DNA of 64,000 bases from G958295935 sp965224235 (GTDB lineage: Bacteria > Chloroflexota > Dehalococcoidia > Lucifugimonadales > Lucifugimonadaceae): contig CBDCYP010000002.1 in the NCBI GenBank assembly GCA_965224235.1, positions 186,001 to 250,000 of the forward strand, in the 5' to 3' direction. Of the stretch, positions 36,660 through 47,027 are shown piece after piece (the stretch's first letter is position 1; the number at the start of each line of letters is the position of its first letter). Below the pieces are notes generated by a model. That model was not told the origin of the DNA and searched no databases. It worked only from the letters and a program-made list of their open reading frames with translations. Made by a program: the position numbers and the translations under genes.

Positions 36660-38519
36660 TTGTCTTCAGACGAAGACGTTAGGAGGCTATTTGCCAAGAG
36701 ACTCGTAAGCGTAATCTTGTCGACATTGCTAATCACTGCGGTTATTGCCATGATCTGGGGCGTAGTGCAGCCCCACGATGCTGCCATAGCGTACGATGAT
36801 TGGTGGTGCGATATTTATCCGCAGGACTGTTACACTCCCCCCACGTCAACTCCGACGCCCACGCCGAACTGCGACTCCTATCCGCTTCCGGCCGGGTGCA
36901 CACCACCTACCGTGCCCCCGTCTCCACCTACGCCGACCAATACGCCAGCGCCGACGCCCACGCCGAACTGCGACTCCTATCCGCTTCCGGCCGGGTGCAC
37001 ACCACCTACCGTGCCCCCGTCTCCACCTACGCCGACCAATACGCCAGCGCCGACGCCCACGCCGAACTGCGACTCCTATCCGCTTCCGGCCGGGTGCACA
37101 CCACCTACCGTGCCCCCGTCTCCACCTACGCCGACCAATACGCCAGCGCCGACGCCCACGCCGAACTGCGATACATACCCGCTTCCCGCGCACTGCACAC
37201 CGCCTACCAACTTGTCCGCCGCTTATAATGTAGACGTGGCTGGGGGCAATCCTCACTATGTCCTAACCTGGGCGCACCAACAAGGTGTCACTTATTACCA
37301 TGTCCAGCGGTCCGCGGCAGCAACAAACAGTCTAAGAACATGGGAAACCATACACGTATACAAAATTACAACCTCCGTTAGACATGGGGACTGGATAACT
37401 CTGCCAACCGCAATTCCGGCATTCTGTGGCACTATGGCTTTCCGAGTACGGGGCACTACCACACCCTTGACACTGGCTCAATTCGATACGCAAGAATTAT
37501 TCATCGCAGGTGTTAATTGGCTAGGGTGGAAACAGAGTGATCAAAAAAGCCGCTCTTGCAATACGCCACCCGCCCCGGCTTATGAAAACGACTTTCGGAT
37601 GACAAAACCAACCGACGACCGCGGCGTTTTATACGGTGGTACGGTAGGAGTAACTTTCTCGCCAGATGTTGAACACGTGGGCATCAAGCGCTATAAGGTT
37701 GAGTGGAGACAGAAACCCGATGACCCTCCCGGTTCAATACCCAATGATACTTGGAGTAGTGACGGCAGTCATGAATTTGAAGTAAGAGAACTACAAGGCA
37801 ATTTCATTCGAATACCTCAATATTTTGGATGCACTTACACGTACGAATTTCGCATCGCAGCATGGGGAGATGATTTGATACACGCGGGCGTGTCTGGAGC
37901 GTCATGGGGCGAATTCTCCCATAAAATAACTGTTGAGCCTTCTAGTAATTGCCTCTCTGCTAGTGGCCAAATCCCTAAGTATCCTTCTTGTGCGGTCATA
38001 ATCCTACTTGGCGACCCTGTGACTAGGGGAGAACAAATCACCGGGGTATGCCCTAAGGGTATAAAACTGGCGTGGGAACGTGAAAATGAGGTTAATGGCA
38101 TTCAGAATCTCAAGTTGACCAAATTGACTATGGAAGCCTACGTAGCGTATGTGGCCGGAATTGGTATTGCCGTGGGTGACATTGAGTATATTGACTTAGT
38201 AATTTGGATCAAACGAGATGGTGTAACCGTTGGTTATGGCGGAACGAGATGGGTAAAGTCATTGGACGATGACAGTATGTTGTCACCTGAATACAGTGAA
38301 TCGGTCGTCACGAGTTGGAAAACGATATCAGCAGAATATGATATAAATGACTTCAGCGTGTCTACAGAAAACTGGCCAGCGTTCTCCGTGGTCGATTTAA
38401 GTGAGTTGTCAATTCACGGTTATGGGTTCGTATTTGCGAAAGATGAACAAGGTAACGTGTTCTCACGCCGAGGTAACTTTAGCACGCTTAACTATAATCT
38501 TAGTGATTTCTTAAGGTAG
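36660..38519 (+). CDS. Secreted/anchored protein with 33-residue Pro-Thr repeats
   Basis: About 619 residues from a TTG at 36660; the frame is open from 36507 and the true start is unclear. A membrane or signal segment (KRLVSVILSTLLITAVIAMI) is followed by YDDWWCDIYPQDC, then three identical 33-residue units beginning NCDSYPLPAGCTPPT and a divergent fourth. Each unit has two cysteines, so they may be disulfide-linked. The C-terminal ~400 residues contain FN3-like strands (NVDVAGGNPHYVLTWAHQQG). GC content of 37.2-38.5 kb is clearly lower than the neighbours, suggesting transfer. No enzymatic motif recognised. Confidence 0.65.
   Translation: MSSDEDVRRLFAKRLVSVILSTLLITAVIAMIWGVVQPHDAAIAYDDWWCDIYPQDCYTPPTSTPTPTPNCDSYPLPAGCTPPTVPPSPPTPTNTPAPTPTPNCDSYPLPAGCTPPTVPPSPPTPTNTPAPTPTPNCDSYPLPAGCTPPTVPPSPPTPTNTPAPTPTPNCDTYPLPAHCTPPTNLSAAYNVDVAGGNPHYVLTWAHQQGVTYYHVQRSAAATNSLRTWETIHVYKITTSVRHGDWITLPTAIPAFCGTMAFRVRGTTTPLTLAQFDTQELFIAGVNWLGWKQSDQKSRSCNTPPAPAYENDFRMTKPTDDRGVLYGGTVGVTFSPDVEHVGIKRYKVEWRQKPDDPPGSIPNDTWSSDGSHEFEVRELQGNFIRIPQYFGCTYTYEFRIAAWGDDLIHAGVSGASWGEFSHKITVEPSSNCLSASGQIPKYPSCAVIILLGDPVTRGEQITGVCPKGIKLAWERENEVNGIQNLKLTKLTMEAYVAYVAGIGIAVGDIEYIDLVIWIKRDGVTVGYGGTRWVKSLDDDSMLSPEYSESVVTSWKTISAEYDINDFSVSTENWPAFSVVDLSELSIHGYGFVFAKDEQGNVFSRRGNFSTLNYNLSDFLR
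36867..37163 (+). repeat. Three perfect 99-bp tandem repeats
   Basis: Copies start at 36867, 36966 and 37065 and are identical as read; a fourth diverged copy starts at 37164. The 99-bp unit is a multiple of three, so frame is preserved on expansion or contraction. It happens to be open in other frames too. Confidence 0.9.
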
Positions 38520-38526
38520 TTCAAGA

Positions 38527-39369
38527 ATGTCTACGCCGACACCGGCACCGACTCCTCTGCCGACGTCCGAACCCACGCCTGAGTCGACACCAGAACCTAC
38601 GCCAGCAATCCAGAACCGCAACTCGGAATCTGGTGCGTGTCCCCCTGCTTTCTCATTGGCCTCCTACACCTTCCTCGCGACAGAGGATGCGTCCGTAGGC
38701 AATGCAGTCGGAACGGTTTCGGCGGCTAGTGACGAGACCGTATCGTACTCGTTCACTGCCGGGAACGATGACGGGAAGTTCGTAAATGTTCAGAGTTGAG
38801 GGGACGAACGCCCGTGGAGCGCTCGCACACAGCCGTGCTCAAGTATGATTCGCCCTCATCGGCGACACTGCCGACCAACAGATCCCCCGAAGTCTGAACA
38901 GTTACGGAAGTTCGCCATTGACTCGGGCACTGGGGCGATAACGATCGCGGCGGGGCTGGACTACGAGTCGGCCTCTTCATACTCATTGACGGTGGAGGCG
39001 CAGGACAGTAGCGGGGCCAAAGGAAGTACCACCCTCGGGATTACCGTAACGGATGTCAATGAGCCGCCTGCCTTTGGGACCGGGAGCGACGGCTACAACG
39101 CCTCCGTGCCGGAATCGACGGCGACCTGGACGTCAATATTGCAATTGGCGGCCAGTGACCAGGACTCCGGGGACACGCTCACATATCACATCACTTCTGG
39201 GAATTCCGCCGGCAAATTCAATATCGATTATTACCGAGGGGACATCCTCCTTATGAAGAGGCTGGACTACGACGTTGCCTCGATCTACAGTCTTACGGTA
39301 GAGGTGCGGGACGGTAACGGCGGGAAGGCAACTGTCCCGGTCACTATTACAGTTTTAGAAAGTTCTTGA
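38527..39369 (+). pseudogene. Cadherin-repeat protein interrupted by a MITE
   Basis: The N-terminal Pro/Thr/Glu linker (STPTPAPTPLPTSEPTP) leads into a cadherin-like repeat ending DDGKF. After the 124-bp element the same repeat resumes as AIDSGTGAITIAAGLDYESA, followed by a second repeat (VNEPPAFGTGSDGY to VTITVLESS). Removing the element and one 8-bp duplicate gives DDGKFAIDSGT in frame. The insertion brings an in-frame TGA near 38799. There is no signal peptide, so this may once have been the C-terminal part of the preceding secreted protein. Confidence 0.75.
38782..38905. mobile_element. 124-bp MITE with 8-bp target duplication
   Basis: The ends match in inverted orientation over 22 positions with four differences (GTAAATGTTCAGA at the left, TCTGAACAGTTAC at the right). 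It is flanked by GGAAGTTC at 38774-38781 and 38906-38913. GTAA ends with an 8-bp duplication are typical of IS66-family elements, so it is probably a non-autonomous derivative. It has no coding capacity. Confidence 0.85.
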
Positions 39370-39403
39370 AGACGGACCCATACACTATTCAGCGCTAGGT
39401 GTT

Positions 39404-40324
<921 letters not shown>

Positions 40325-40325
40325 G

Positions 40326-41261
40326 TCAGACGACCACCCCTGCCTTGATTCTTGGATCGACGAGCGCGTACACCACGTCCAAAAGTAATGCCATGACAAT
40401 GTATGCCATGGTGAACACGAGGATCGTTCCGGAAACGACCGGATAGTCCTTCTCATTCACTGCATTGGTGGCGAGTCTGCCGATACCGGGCCACGCGAAT
40501 ACGGTTTCCGTAACGACGCTCCCCGTGATCAGGCCTACAAACAGTAACCCGGCATGTGTGATCGGGGTAATGAGCGCGTTCCTGAAGGCGTGCTTCCAGA
40601 CGATCTTCCACCCAGCAACGCCCTTCGCCCTTGCCATTTTCACGTACTCGCTGTCGAGCACGTCGAGCATTGAGGACCGGACAAGCCGGAGGTTGCCTGC
40701 CAGTGACAACCAACCCAGCGTTATCACAGGAAGCACAAAATGTTCCAGGCCTTCCTTACGGCTGGTTGGGAACCACTCGAATTGGACAGAAAAACCGATG
40801 ATGAGCATTGCCCCGAGCCAGAAAGGAGGCATCGCCTGCCCGAGCACCGCAAGGCTGCGCCCAACGTAGTCCCAGATGGACCCCCTCTTGACGGCTGACA
40901 ACACGCCCAATGGAATTGCGAGAAGGTTAGAGGCGACGAAAGCCGATAGCCCCAACTGTAACGTGTTCGGGATCTTCTCGACGATCATATCGATCACCGG
41001 TCGTTGCTCACGAAACGACCGGTCGAGATCGCCGCGGGCGATCTTGCCAAGGAAGATCAAGTACTGCACAGGCACAGGCTTGTCGAGCCCGTACTTCCTG
41101 CCCCATTCTTCCCAAAGTTCCGTGTTGCCAAGGCTGTCGTAGGGGCTGAGAAACAGGTATCTGGGGTCACCCTGCATTCTCGTCAACGTAAACACAACTA
41201 CCGAAACGACAAGGAAAGTGAACACCAGGATGATGAGGCGCTTTAGCAGAAAGGCGATCAT
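40326..41261 (-). CDS. dppB: Peptide-type ABC permease (DppB-like)
   Basis: 311 residues, standard length. N-terminal first membrane helix (LLKRLIILVFTFLVVSVVV, shared by the family), the periplasmic loop, then transmembrane segments with the EAA-like loop YVKMARAKGVAGWKIVWKHA. It ends TGA directly before the dppC GTG. With dppC and the 41.5-43.5 kb lipoprotein it makes a peptide/nickel-type importer lacking its own ATPases here. Confidence 0.93.
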   Translation of the reverse strand: MIAFLLKRLIILVFTFLVVSVVVFTLTRMQGDPRYLFLSPYDSLGNTELWEEWGRKYGLDKPVPVQYLIFLGKIARGDLDRSFREQRPVIDMIVEKIPNTLQLGLSAFVASNLLAIPLGVLSAVKRGSIWDYVGRSLAVLGQAMPPFWLGAMLIIGFSVQFEWFPTSRKEGLEHFVLPVITLGWLSLAGNLRLVRSSMLDVLDSEYVKMARAKGVAGWKIVWKHAFRNALITPITHAGLLFVGLITGSVVTETVFAWPGIGRLATNAVNEKDYPVVSGTILVFTMAYIVMALLLDVVYALVDPRIKAGVVV

Positions 41262-41457
41262 GTCGTTCCTGCGAGTCGATGCTCACTTGTTGTCATACGC
41301 ATCGGATTAAGGGCCCGTAATCACATCATGCAAGCACGCCAGTACGCGCAACGGACGCAGAACGGGATTCGACGATCTGCGTCCGAGGCGTGTCGGTACT
41401 TGTTTCCTTAGCTACATGCTTGCGCTGAAATCCGGTCGGCGCCCGGAGGCGCCAACG

Positions 41458-43476
41458 TTACTGAATCGCGGCCGGTATCACTCGCTCCAACTGTACTGGC
41501 ACGCGGGTTGAGTCGAACTGAGCTTCCCAGGCCGCTATCCGTGGACCGACCGCCCACAAGTTGTTCCAGTAGACTCCGCCGCCGGTCAGTTGGTTCGCGT
41601 GGTGGAAGTCCCAGTACTCCCGCTGGATCGTCCATTGCAGGTTTTCATCGCCTACCGCGACGGACATCCGGTCGGCCAGCGCCCCCAACTCGTCGTACTC
41701 GATGTTCTGGCCCCAGACGCCCCGGCCGTTCAACTCGGCCCACTGGAACACCCCTTGGAACGGAAGTACACCGGTCCCGTGCCACATGAACCAGACCTCG
41801 TCCATCTTCCGGGAGATGATCAGAGGCCGGCGGGCGGTGTACGCGGTCTTTTGGACTACCGGAGTGAGGCCAATTTCCTTCCAGAATTCGACCATCGCTT
41901 CCGACACCTCGATGAAAGTGTCAGACCCCGCAGGTATCCAGACGGGGAACTCAAAGCCATCGCCGTAACCGGCGTCCTGGAGCAACTGCTTCGCCTTTTC
42001 GACGGCGTACCCCAAGTTCAGGCTTGCGTCCCATCGCGGGTGACACTCATCTATGTTGTACATGTGGCCAACGCAACCCTTGTTCCCGAGGATGGCTTCA
42101 TTGATGAGCCATTTATCGACGGCGTGCGTCATGGCTCGCCGGACCATGATCGCCTTTTCGTTTTCGGCCTTGTCGGTCAAGTACGGGCCGACCCATGGGT
42201 TCATGAGCGCCGCGTCGAGGTCGCGTTCGATTGCCAGTGCGTCGCCGGCCCTGGACGTAACGGTCTCGAGGTGACCTGCGTAAGACGTGTCCCACGTCGG
42301 ACTGCTGGGTCCAACGTAGTACTGGCCGCCGAAGAAGATCGTAGACCCCGTGCGGCCTACCTGCGGCAGGCCCTGGATCCTGACACCCGGAACCCCGGAC
42401 ACCTGGTCGACCTGCGGGATGCCTACGGGCATCAGGTCGACCTCTCCAGTCCTCATCTGCGCTATCCGCGTATTCGCATCGGGTACTTCCAGAATCTCGA
42501 CGGTCTCGTACCACGGGGTCTCCCGGTAGTGCCCCGCCACGGCCGACAGGACGATCTTGTCGTCCGCGACGATTTCCTTGAGTTCGTACGGGCCGGTGCC
42601 GATAGCGTTCTGATCGGCCCAGTCGTCACCCATCTGTTCCAAAGCGCTCTTGCTGTGCAGGTAGGTGCCGAATATGAGAGCTCGGCGGAAGTTGACGTTC
42701 GGCTTCCTGAGTGTGGCCTCAAAGGTCAGATCGTCGATCGCCTTCCAGGATGCCCATTCATTTCGAATCGTCGCGCCAGCGGAGTTGACCGCCCCTTCTT
42801 CCTGGGTCCGCTCCCAACTGTATTGCCAGTCATGGGCCGTGGCCGGACCCCACCCTTGGTGGAATTCCACGCGCGGGTGCAATTTGGCCCTGAACACAAG
42901 ACCGTCAAGCTCCCAGCCGATGATGCTTACGTTGACCAAGCCACCCTGCGTCCCCTCCTGGATAATCATGGTCTCGAAGACGGACATCTCGTGGTTGCGG
43001 TTGTCGTTCGGGTGAACCGCCCTGGGGCTGAGGAAGTTGGCGCTGCCAACATCGTTAACGGCCGCCCTCAATACCGTGCCCGGATCAGGCCTGGCCAGTC
43101 CACTCGGAGCGCCGGGCGTCGCGGTGGCTACCACCGTGATGACTTCCTGTTCTTTCACCACGACGGTCTCGACGACCTTCTCAGTGACGGTCACGGGCCT
43201 CTCGACCACGACGGTCTGAATCTCCGTCACGGTCTTGCCTTCGACGATCTTTTCGACGACGACCGTCTCGACAACTCTCTCGGTGACCACCTCACCCGGG
43301 AGTTGCTTCTCGACGATTACCGTCTCGACGACCGTCTGGCCCGGAAGCTGCTTCTCGACGATTACCGTTTGCACAATCGTCTCGCCTTCACCTCCACAGG
43401 CCGCTATCGCAAGTGCGACGGCAGCTGCGGCCAGAAGAGCGCCAACTATTTTTATACGTGAGACCAGCTTGATCAT
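41458..43476 (-). CDS. Family 5 substrate-binding lipoprotein with Val-Glu linker
   Basis: 672 residues. Signal peptide with lipobox AIAAC at about residue 27. Residues of about 33-120 are a repetitive linker of VVETVVVEK-type units, then a TATPGAPSG hinge, then the solute-binding fold of peptide/nickel-type proteins (PGTVLRAAVNDVGSANFLSP onward, with WQYSWERTQEEG and NAIGTGPYELKEI). It delivers the ligand to DppBC. The linker is far longer than in well-studied homologues and resembles one in the 47 kb lipoprotein. First gene of the operon. Confidence 0.9.
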   Translation of the reverse strand: MIKLVSRIKIVGALLAAAAVALAIAACGGEGETIVQTVIVEKQLPGQTVVETVIVEKQLPGEVVTERVVETVVVEKIVEGKTVTEIQTVVVERPVTVTEKVVETVVVKEQEVITVVATATPGAPSGLARPDPGTVLRAAVNDVGSANFLSPRAVHPNDNRNHEMSVFETMIIQEGTQGGLVNVSIIGWELDGLVFRAKLHPRVEFHQGWGPATAHDWQYSWERTQEEGAVNSAGATIRNEWASWKAIDDLTFEATLRKPNVNFRRALIFGTYLHSKSALEQMGDDWADQNAIGTGPYELKEIVADDKIVLSAVAGHYRETPWYETVEILEVPDANTRIAQMRTGEVDLMPVGIPQVDQVSGVPGVRIQGLPQVGRTGSTIFFGGQYYVGPSSPTWDTSYAGHLETVTSRAGDALAIERDLDAALMNPWVGPYLTDKAENEKAIMVRRAMTHAVDKWLINEAILGNKGCVGHMYNIDECHPRWDASLNLGYAVEKAKQLLQDAGYGDGFEFPVWIPAGSDTFIEVSEAMVEFWKEIGLTPVVQKTAYTARRPLIISRKMDEVWFMWHGTGVLPFQGVFQWAELNGRGVWGQNIEYDELGALADRMSVAVGDENLQWTIQREYWDFHHANQLTGGGVYWNNLWAVGPRIAAWEAQFDSTRVPVQLERVIPAAIQ

Positions 43477-43822
43477 GTTCCCCTCCGCTCGATCACTTAC
43501 GACCGCCCGCGGTCAGGCCCTTCCAAACGCAACCTACGCGATCGCGTTACTAAGGACACCTTGCCAAGGTTGCAAACTATCAGCGCGCGCCGAATCGGTC
43601 AATACTCGCCGTTCCGTTAATCGGACTGCGGTATTGATAATTCAGACGTTTTCGTACTCTGGAGTCGCGATCCGTGGATATTCCGTGACGTCTCCGGGCG
43701 ATCAGAAATCAAGGCATCCAGTATGATTGACTGGCCTGATCCGCTCCTGGTTGACACCCGCGACGCCAATCGGCAATCCATTAAATCAGAGTCGATCAGC
43801 AACACTTCCGAGGTGGGATCGT

Positions 43823-44770
43823 ATGATCTCTGTGAACACTGTGCTTGGACCCATAGACACGTCCACTATGGGTTTCACCTTGTGCCATGAGCACGTAATG
43901 ACCGGCTCGGCAGGAGTGGCGGCTTCTTATCCGGAACTCGTGGACCTGGACTCAATCACCGAACTTGCGGTGGAGAACCTTTCCAGAACACGCCAGGGCG
44001 GGGTCTCAACGTTTGTCGATCTGACCACATTCGATCTCGGCAGGGACATCAAGCTAGTCCGAGACGTGGCCCAAAGAAGCGGGATGCAAGTCATCGCCGC
44101 AACAGGCACGTGGCTTGAGGTCCCCCGGACGTTTTGGCAGATGGGCCCCGACGTCGTCGCGAGCCTGTACATACGGGAGTTAGAACAGGGCATCGACGGA
44201 ACGGACATCAGGGCCGGAGTGATCAAGGTCGCCAACGACGAGGGCGGGGTGACGGAAAGGGGCGAAGTCGTCCTCCGGGCCGCAGCCCGGGCGCATCTTG
44301 CCACGCAGGCGCCGATTTTTACGCACACATGGGCGCCGGAACGGATAGGCGAACAGCAGATCGCAATATTCGAGCAGGAAGGGGTCGACCTGACCCGGGT
44401 GTGCGTCGGCCACAGCAACGACACGACCGACCTGGACTACCTGCTCGGAATCCTCGACAAGGGTTGTTGGCTAGGGCTGGACCGTTACCCGGGTGGCTCG
44501 CGAAGCACGCCCGATTGGCAGGAACGGACTCGCGTGGTGAAGGAGCTCATCGACGCCGGCCGCTCAGACCGCATCATGCTTTCGCACGACCACACGGTCG
44601 TTCACGGCATTCTCTCGCCCGAGACTGCGAAAATGCGGCGACGCGACAATCCCGACGGCTTCCTGTTCATCAGCCGGAATGTTCTGCCCTATCTCGAAGA
44701 GCATGGCGTTACTCAGGACACGATAAGGCAGATCATGATCGAAAACCCGCGAAAGTACTTCGAAGGTTGA
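43823..44770 (+). CDS. Phosphotriesterase-family metal hydrolase (lactonase-like)
   Basis: 315 residues from the ATG at 43823 (MISVNTVLGPIDTSTMG); the ORF extends upstream without family features. All metal-site elements are visible: CHEHVM (His-x-His), the bridging lysine in AGVIKVANDEGG, FTHTWAPERIG, GHSNDTTDLDYL and LSHDHTV (Asp). Phosphotriesterase homologues mostly hydrolyse lactones or esters, so that is more likely than organophosphate hydrolysis. It is seven bases ahead of a MaoC-like gene, so the two are co-transcribed. Confidence 0.9.
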   Translation: MISVNTVLGPIDTSTMGFTLCHEHVMTGSAGVAASYPELVDLDSITELAVENLSRTRQGGVSTFVDLTTFDLGRDIKLVRDVAQRSGMQVIAATGTWLEVPRTFWQMGPDVVASLYIRELEQGIDGTDIRAGVIKVANDEGGVTERGEVVLRAAARAHLATQAPIFTHTWAPERIGEQQIAIFEQEGVDLTRVCVGHSNDTTDLDYLLGILDKGCWLGLDRYPGGSRSTPDWQERTRVVKELIDAGRSDRIMLSHDHTVVHGILSPETAKMRRRDNPDGFLFISRNVLPYLEEHGVTQDTIRQIMIENPRKYFEG

Positions 44771-44777
44771 CCCCAAC

Positions 44778-45698
44778 ATGCTGGGCCCAAATAGCCTGGC
44801 AATCAGCCGCGCCCCGGAACCGGACGATCGGAAACCAACGTTGACCGCTGACATTACGGAAATAGACCAGATTTGGGCTGGCAAGGTGCTTGGAGTCCGC
44901 GAATTCGTGGTGGATAACCATCTCGTCGACAAGTACACGACGACGTTGGGGCTGCCAACCCGGACGGCGGGCGAAGAAGCGTCTGCGCCTCCCATCGCGT
45001 TGACCGACGCGGAAGACGGATTTGAGGGCAACCACTTCGCCAATCGTTTCGGGGAGTTGTGGGTTCGGCAGGAGTGGCAATTCAGGCGCGAACTGCAGTT
45101 GGGCCAGAGGTTCACCGTCCAGGCAAAAGTCGCAGATGTTTATGAACGCAGGGAACGAACCGTCGTAGCCACAGAGCACCTGGTTACCGGTGACGACGGA
45201 ACAGTCGCGGCCAAAAGCGTCCACCACAACAGCTTCCTTCTTGGCCAAAGCGGCGGAGAGGCGAAACTGCCCGACCCGAATCGACGAAAGCCCGGATCAC
45301 GGCATCCGGAACCCACCGGCGAGTCAATCGGTTCGGGAGACCGCGTGATCACGCCCGAGATGTGCCGATGCTTCTACGCACAAGACTCCAACTATCACAC
45401 CGATCGCTCTGCCGCCCGGGGTCTCGGGTTCTCCGAAGTGGTGATCGGCGCAGGAATGACGATGGCCTATTTGTCGGACCTCATGACGGCGCGATTCGGC
45501 AATGGTTGGCTCGAAGGCGGCAGCATGGACCTGAAATTCATAAACGTCCTCCACCCCGACGAGCCGTTCACGTGCATAGGGGTCATAACCGGCTACTCGC
45601 CAGACGGCGGACGCCGCCGCGCCGAGGTCGCCCTATCAGCCAGAATGACAGGCGGCCCCATGATCATCGTGGGCGCCGCGTCCGCCCTGGTCGACTAA
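44778..45698 (+). CDS. MaoC-like double hot-dog protein
   Basis: 306 residues. N-terminal FAS1-like hot-dog (LTADITEIDQIWAGKVLGVR), C-terminal MaoC domain (GDRVITPEMCRCFYAQDSN, then GLGFSEVVIGAGMTMAYLSD). The canonical Asp-x4-His hydratase pair is not obvious (QDSNYHTD), so catalysis may be altered. Its proximity to the phosphotriesterase-like gene suggests a shared pathway. It is convergent with the Ldh gene, overlapping by four bases. Confidence 0.8.
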   Translation: MLGPNSLAISRAPEPDDRKPTLTADITEIDQIWAGKVLGVREFVVDNHLVDKYTTTLGLPTRTAGEEASAPPIALTDAEDGFEGNHFANRFGELWVRQEWQFRRELQLGQRFTVQAKVADVYERRERTVVATEHLVTGDDGTVAAKSVHHNSFLLGQSGGEAKLPDPNRRKPGSRHPEPTGESIGSGDRVITPEMCRCFYAQDSNYHTDRSAARGLGFSEVVIGAGMTMAYLSDLMTARFGNGWLEGGSMDLKFINVLHPDEPFTCIGVITGYSPDGGRRRAEVALSARMTGGPMIIVGAASALVD

Positions 45699-46750
45699 CC
45701 CTGGTAGTTCTCTAACTCAACGCCAACGCTGGCCGCCGTGTCCGCGATCTGCCCCCAGATCGAGTCGTCCACCTCGATCCCTGATTCCATCGCAACGTGT
45801 TCGGCTCGCATGCCGCGCTCGCCGGGAAGGAGTACTTCTTCAAAACCCGGAAGGGGTCTCGACGATTTGAGCCTCGATGACAATTCATCCACGTCGTCCA
45901 CAAAAGTGCCCGTGGGTAGGAATCGCTCGATGTCAATCGTGATGAACAGGACTCCATTGCCCGGCCAGTCGGGTTTCTCGTTGCCTGCTCTGGCCAGAAT
46001 CCCCGCCAGAACATCGGTCATGACGAGCAGCCCGAACCCCTTGTGGCCGGCGAGTTGCCCGCCGATCGGCAAGATAGCCCCTTTCGGCGACCGATAAAGC
46101 ACTCCCGGATCTTCAGTGGGTTGGCCATATTCGTCGATCAGGGCGTCGGCCGGGGATTGTTGACCGAGAAGGTGCATCAGCCTGATCTTGCCCTCGGGCA
46201 ACGCCGATGTAGTTATGTCGACGGAAACCACGCCCTCTTCCCCGCCGGGGCAGGCAAAGGCGAGAGGGTTCGGCGCCAGGCGTCCATCGCGTCCGCCCCA
46301 CGGCGCCACGACGCCGCCCCTGCGGCCGTTCACAAACGCGAGCCCGATCATTCCCCGTTGCGCCGCCATCTCAGCGTAGTCGGCGACGCGTCCGATGTGC
46401 GTCCCGTTATATACACCGACGCTGGCGATGCCGTACTCGGCGGCCATGTCGATGCACAGGGTCATCGCCTGGTGCGCCACCACCTGACCGAAGTTCATTT
46501 TGGCGTCTATGAGGGCGGTACATGGACCGGTGCGCTTCACAACCGGCTCATCAGCCAGCAGGACCTCGCCCGTCTGCACCGCCTCGTAGTACTGCGGTAT
46601 ACGCATCAGACCATGGGACCCGTGGCCGCGAGCTTCCGCCCGCGTCAGCGCCTCGGCCATCCACGCCGCGCCCTCCACCGAAACGCCAAGTGCGACAAAT
46701 ATGTCCCGCCCCAACCGGATCCACTGTTTGTATGAAAGATTCTGTCCCAT
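45695..46750 (-). CDS. Ldh-family (type 2 malate/L-lactate) dehydrogenase
   Basis: 351 residues, standard length. NAD(P)-dependent oxidoreductase of the non-Rossmann family that oxidises 2-hydroxy acids or ureidoglycolate. Catalytic-region motifs: RAEARGHGSHGLMRIPQYYE (active-site His), GTHIGRVADYAEMAA, and the glycine-rich GGQLAGHKGFGLLVMTDVL. The specific substrate cannot be assigned. Runs convergently against the MaoC-like gene. Confidence 0.9.
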   Translation of the reverse strand: MGQNLSYKQWIRLGRDIFVALGVSVEGAAWMAEALTRAEARGHGSHGLMRIPQYYEAVQTGEVLLADEPVVKRTGPCTALIDAKMNFGQVVAHQAMTLCIDMAAEYGIASVGVYNGTHIGRVADYAEMAAQRGMIGLAFVNGRRGGVVAPWGGRDGRLAPNPLAFACPGGEEGVVSVDITTSALPEGKIRLMHLLGQQSPADALIDEYGQPTEDPGVLYRSPKGAILPIGGQLAGHKGFGLLVMTDVLAGILARAGNEKPDWPGNGVLFITIDIERFLPTGTFVDDVDELSSRLKSSRPLPGFEEVLLPGERGMRAEHVAMESGIEVDDSIWGQIADTAASVGVELENYQG

Positions 46751-47027
46751 ACCGCCCGCAAGATATCACGCCCAGATGCCGACGTTAGTTCATCGCAGAT
46801 CAAGCGCATGGATCAGGACGCAGGGGAGTAGGGAATCGGGTCGTACCCTGACTTCGTGCCAATGACGAGAAACTGAGACGAGGGCTGATCCCGAGGAAAC
46901 TATGGTCCGGGGTGTTTGCTTCCTCTCCATAACTCCGCCGGACTCCGGTGTTGCGTACGCCCCAAGATAATCGACGCCAAGTGGTCAAGAACCTTCGCAA
47001 AATCTCCAGGTCAGACCTGTTGATGTT

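Noticed and set aside
36796..37256. Three other long frames through the 99-bp repeats
   Set aside because: They are by-products of a repeat unit divisible by three without stops; only the Pro-Thr frame joins a signal segment and a credible C-terminal region.
41590..43461. 623-codon ORF antisense to the substrate-binding protein
   Set aside because: Composition is Val/Asp/Arg-biased and mirrors the sense gene; no start signal or homology visible.
43576..43602. TTGACC/GATAGT as a promoter for the binding-protein gene (minus)
   Set aside because: The spacer is only 15 bases and the elements are weak, so it is not annotated.
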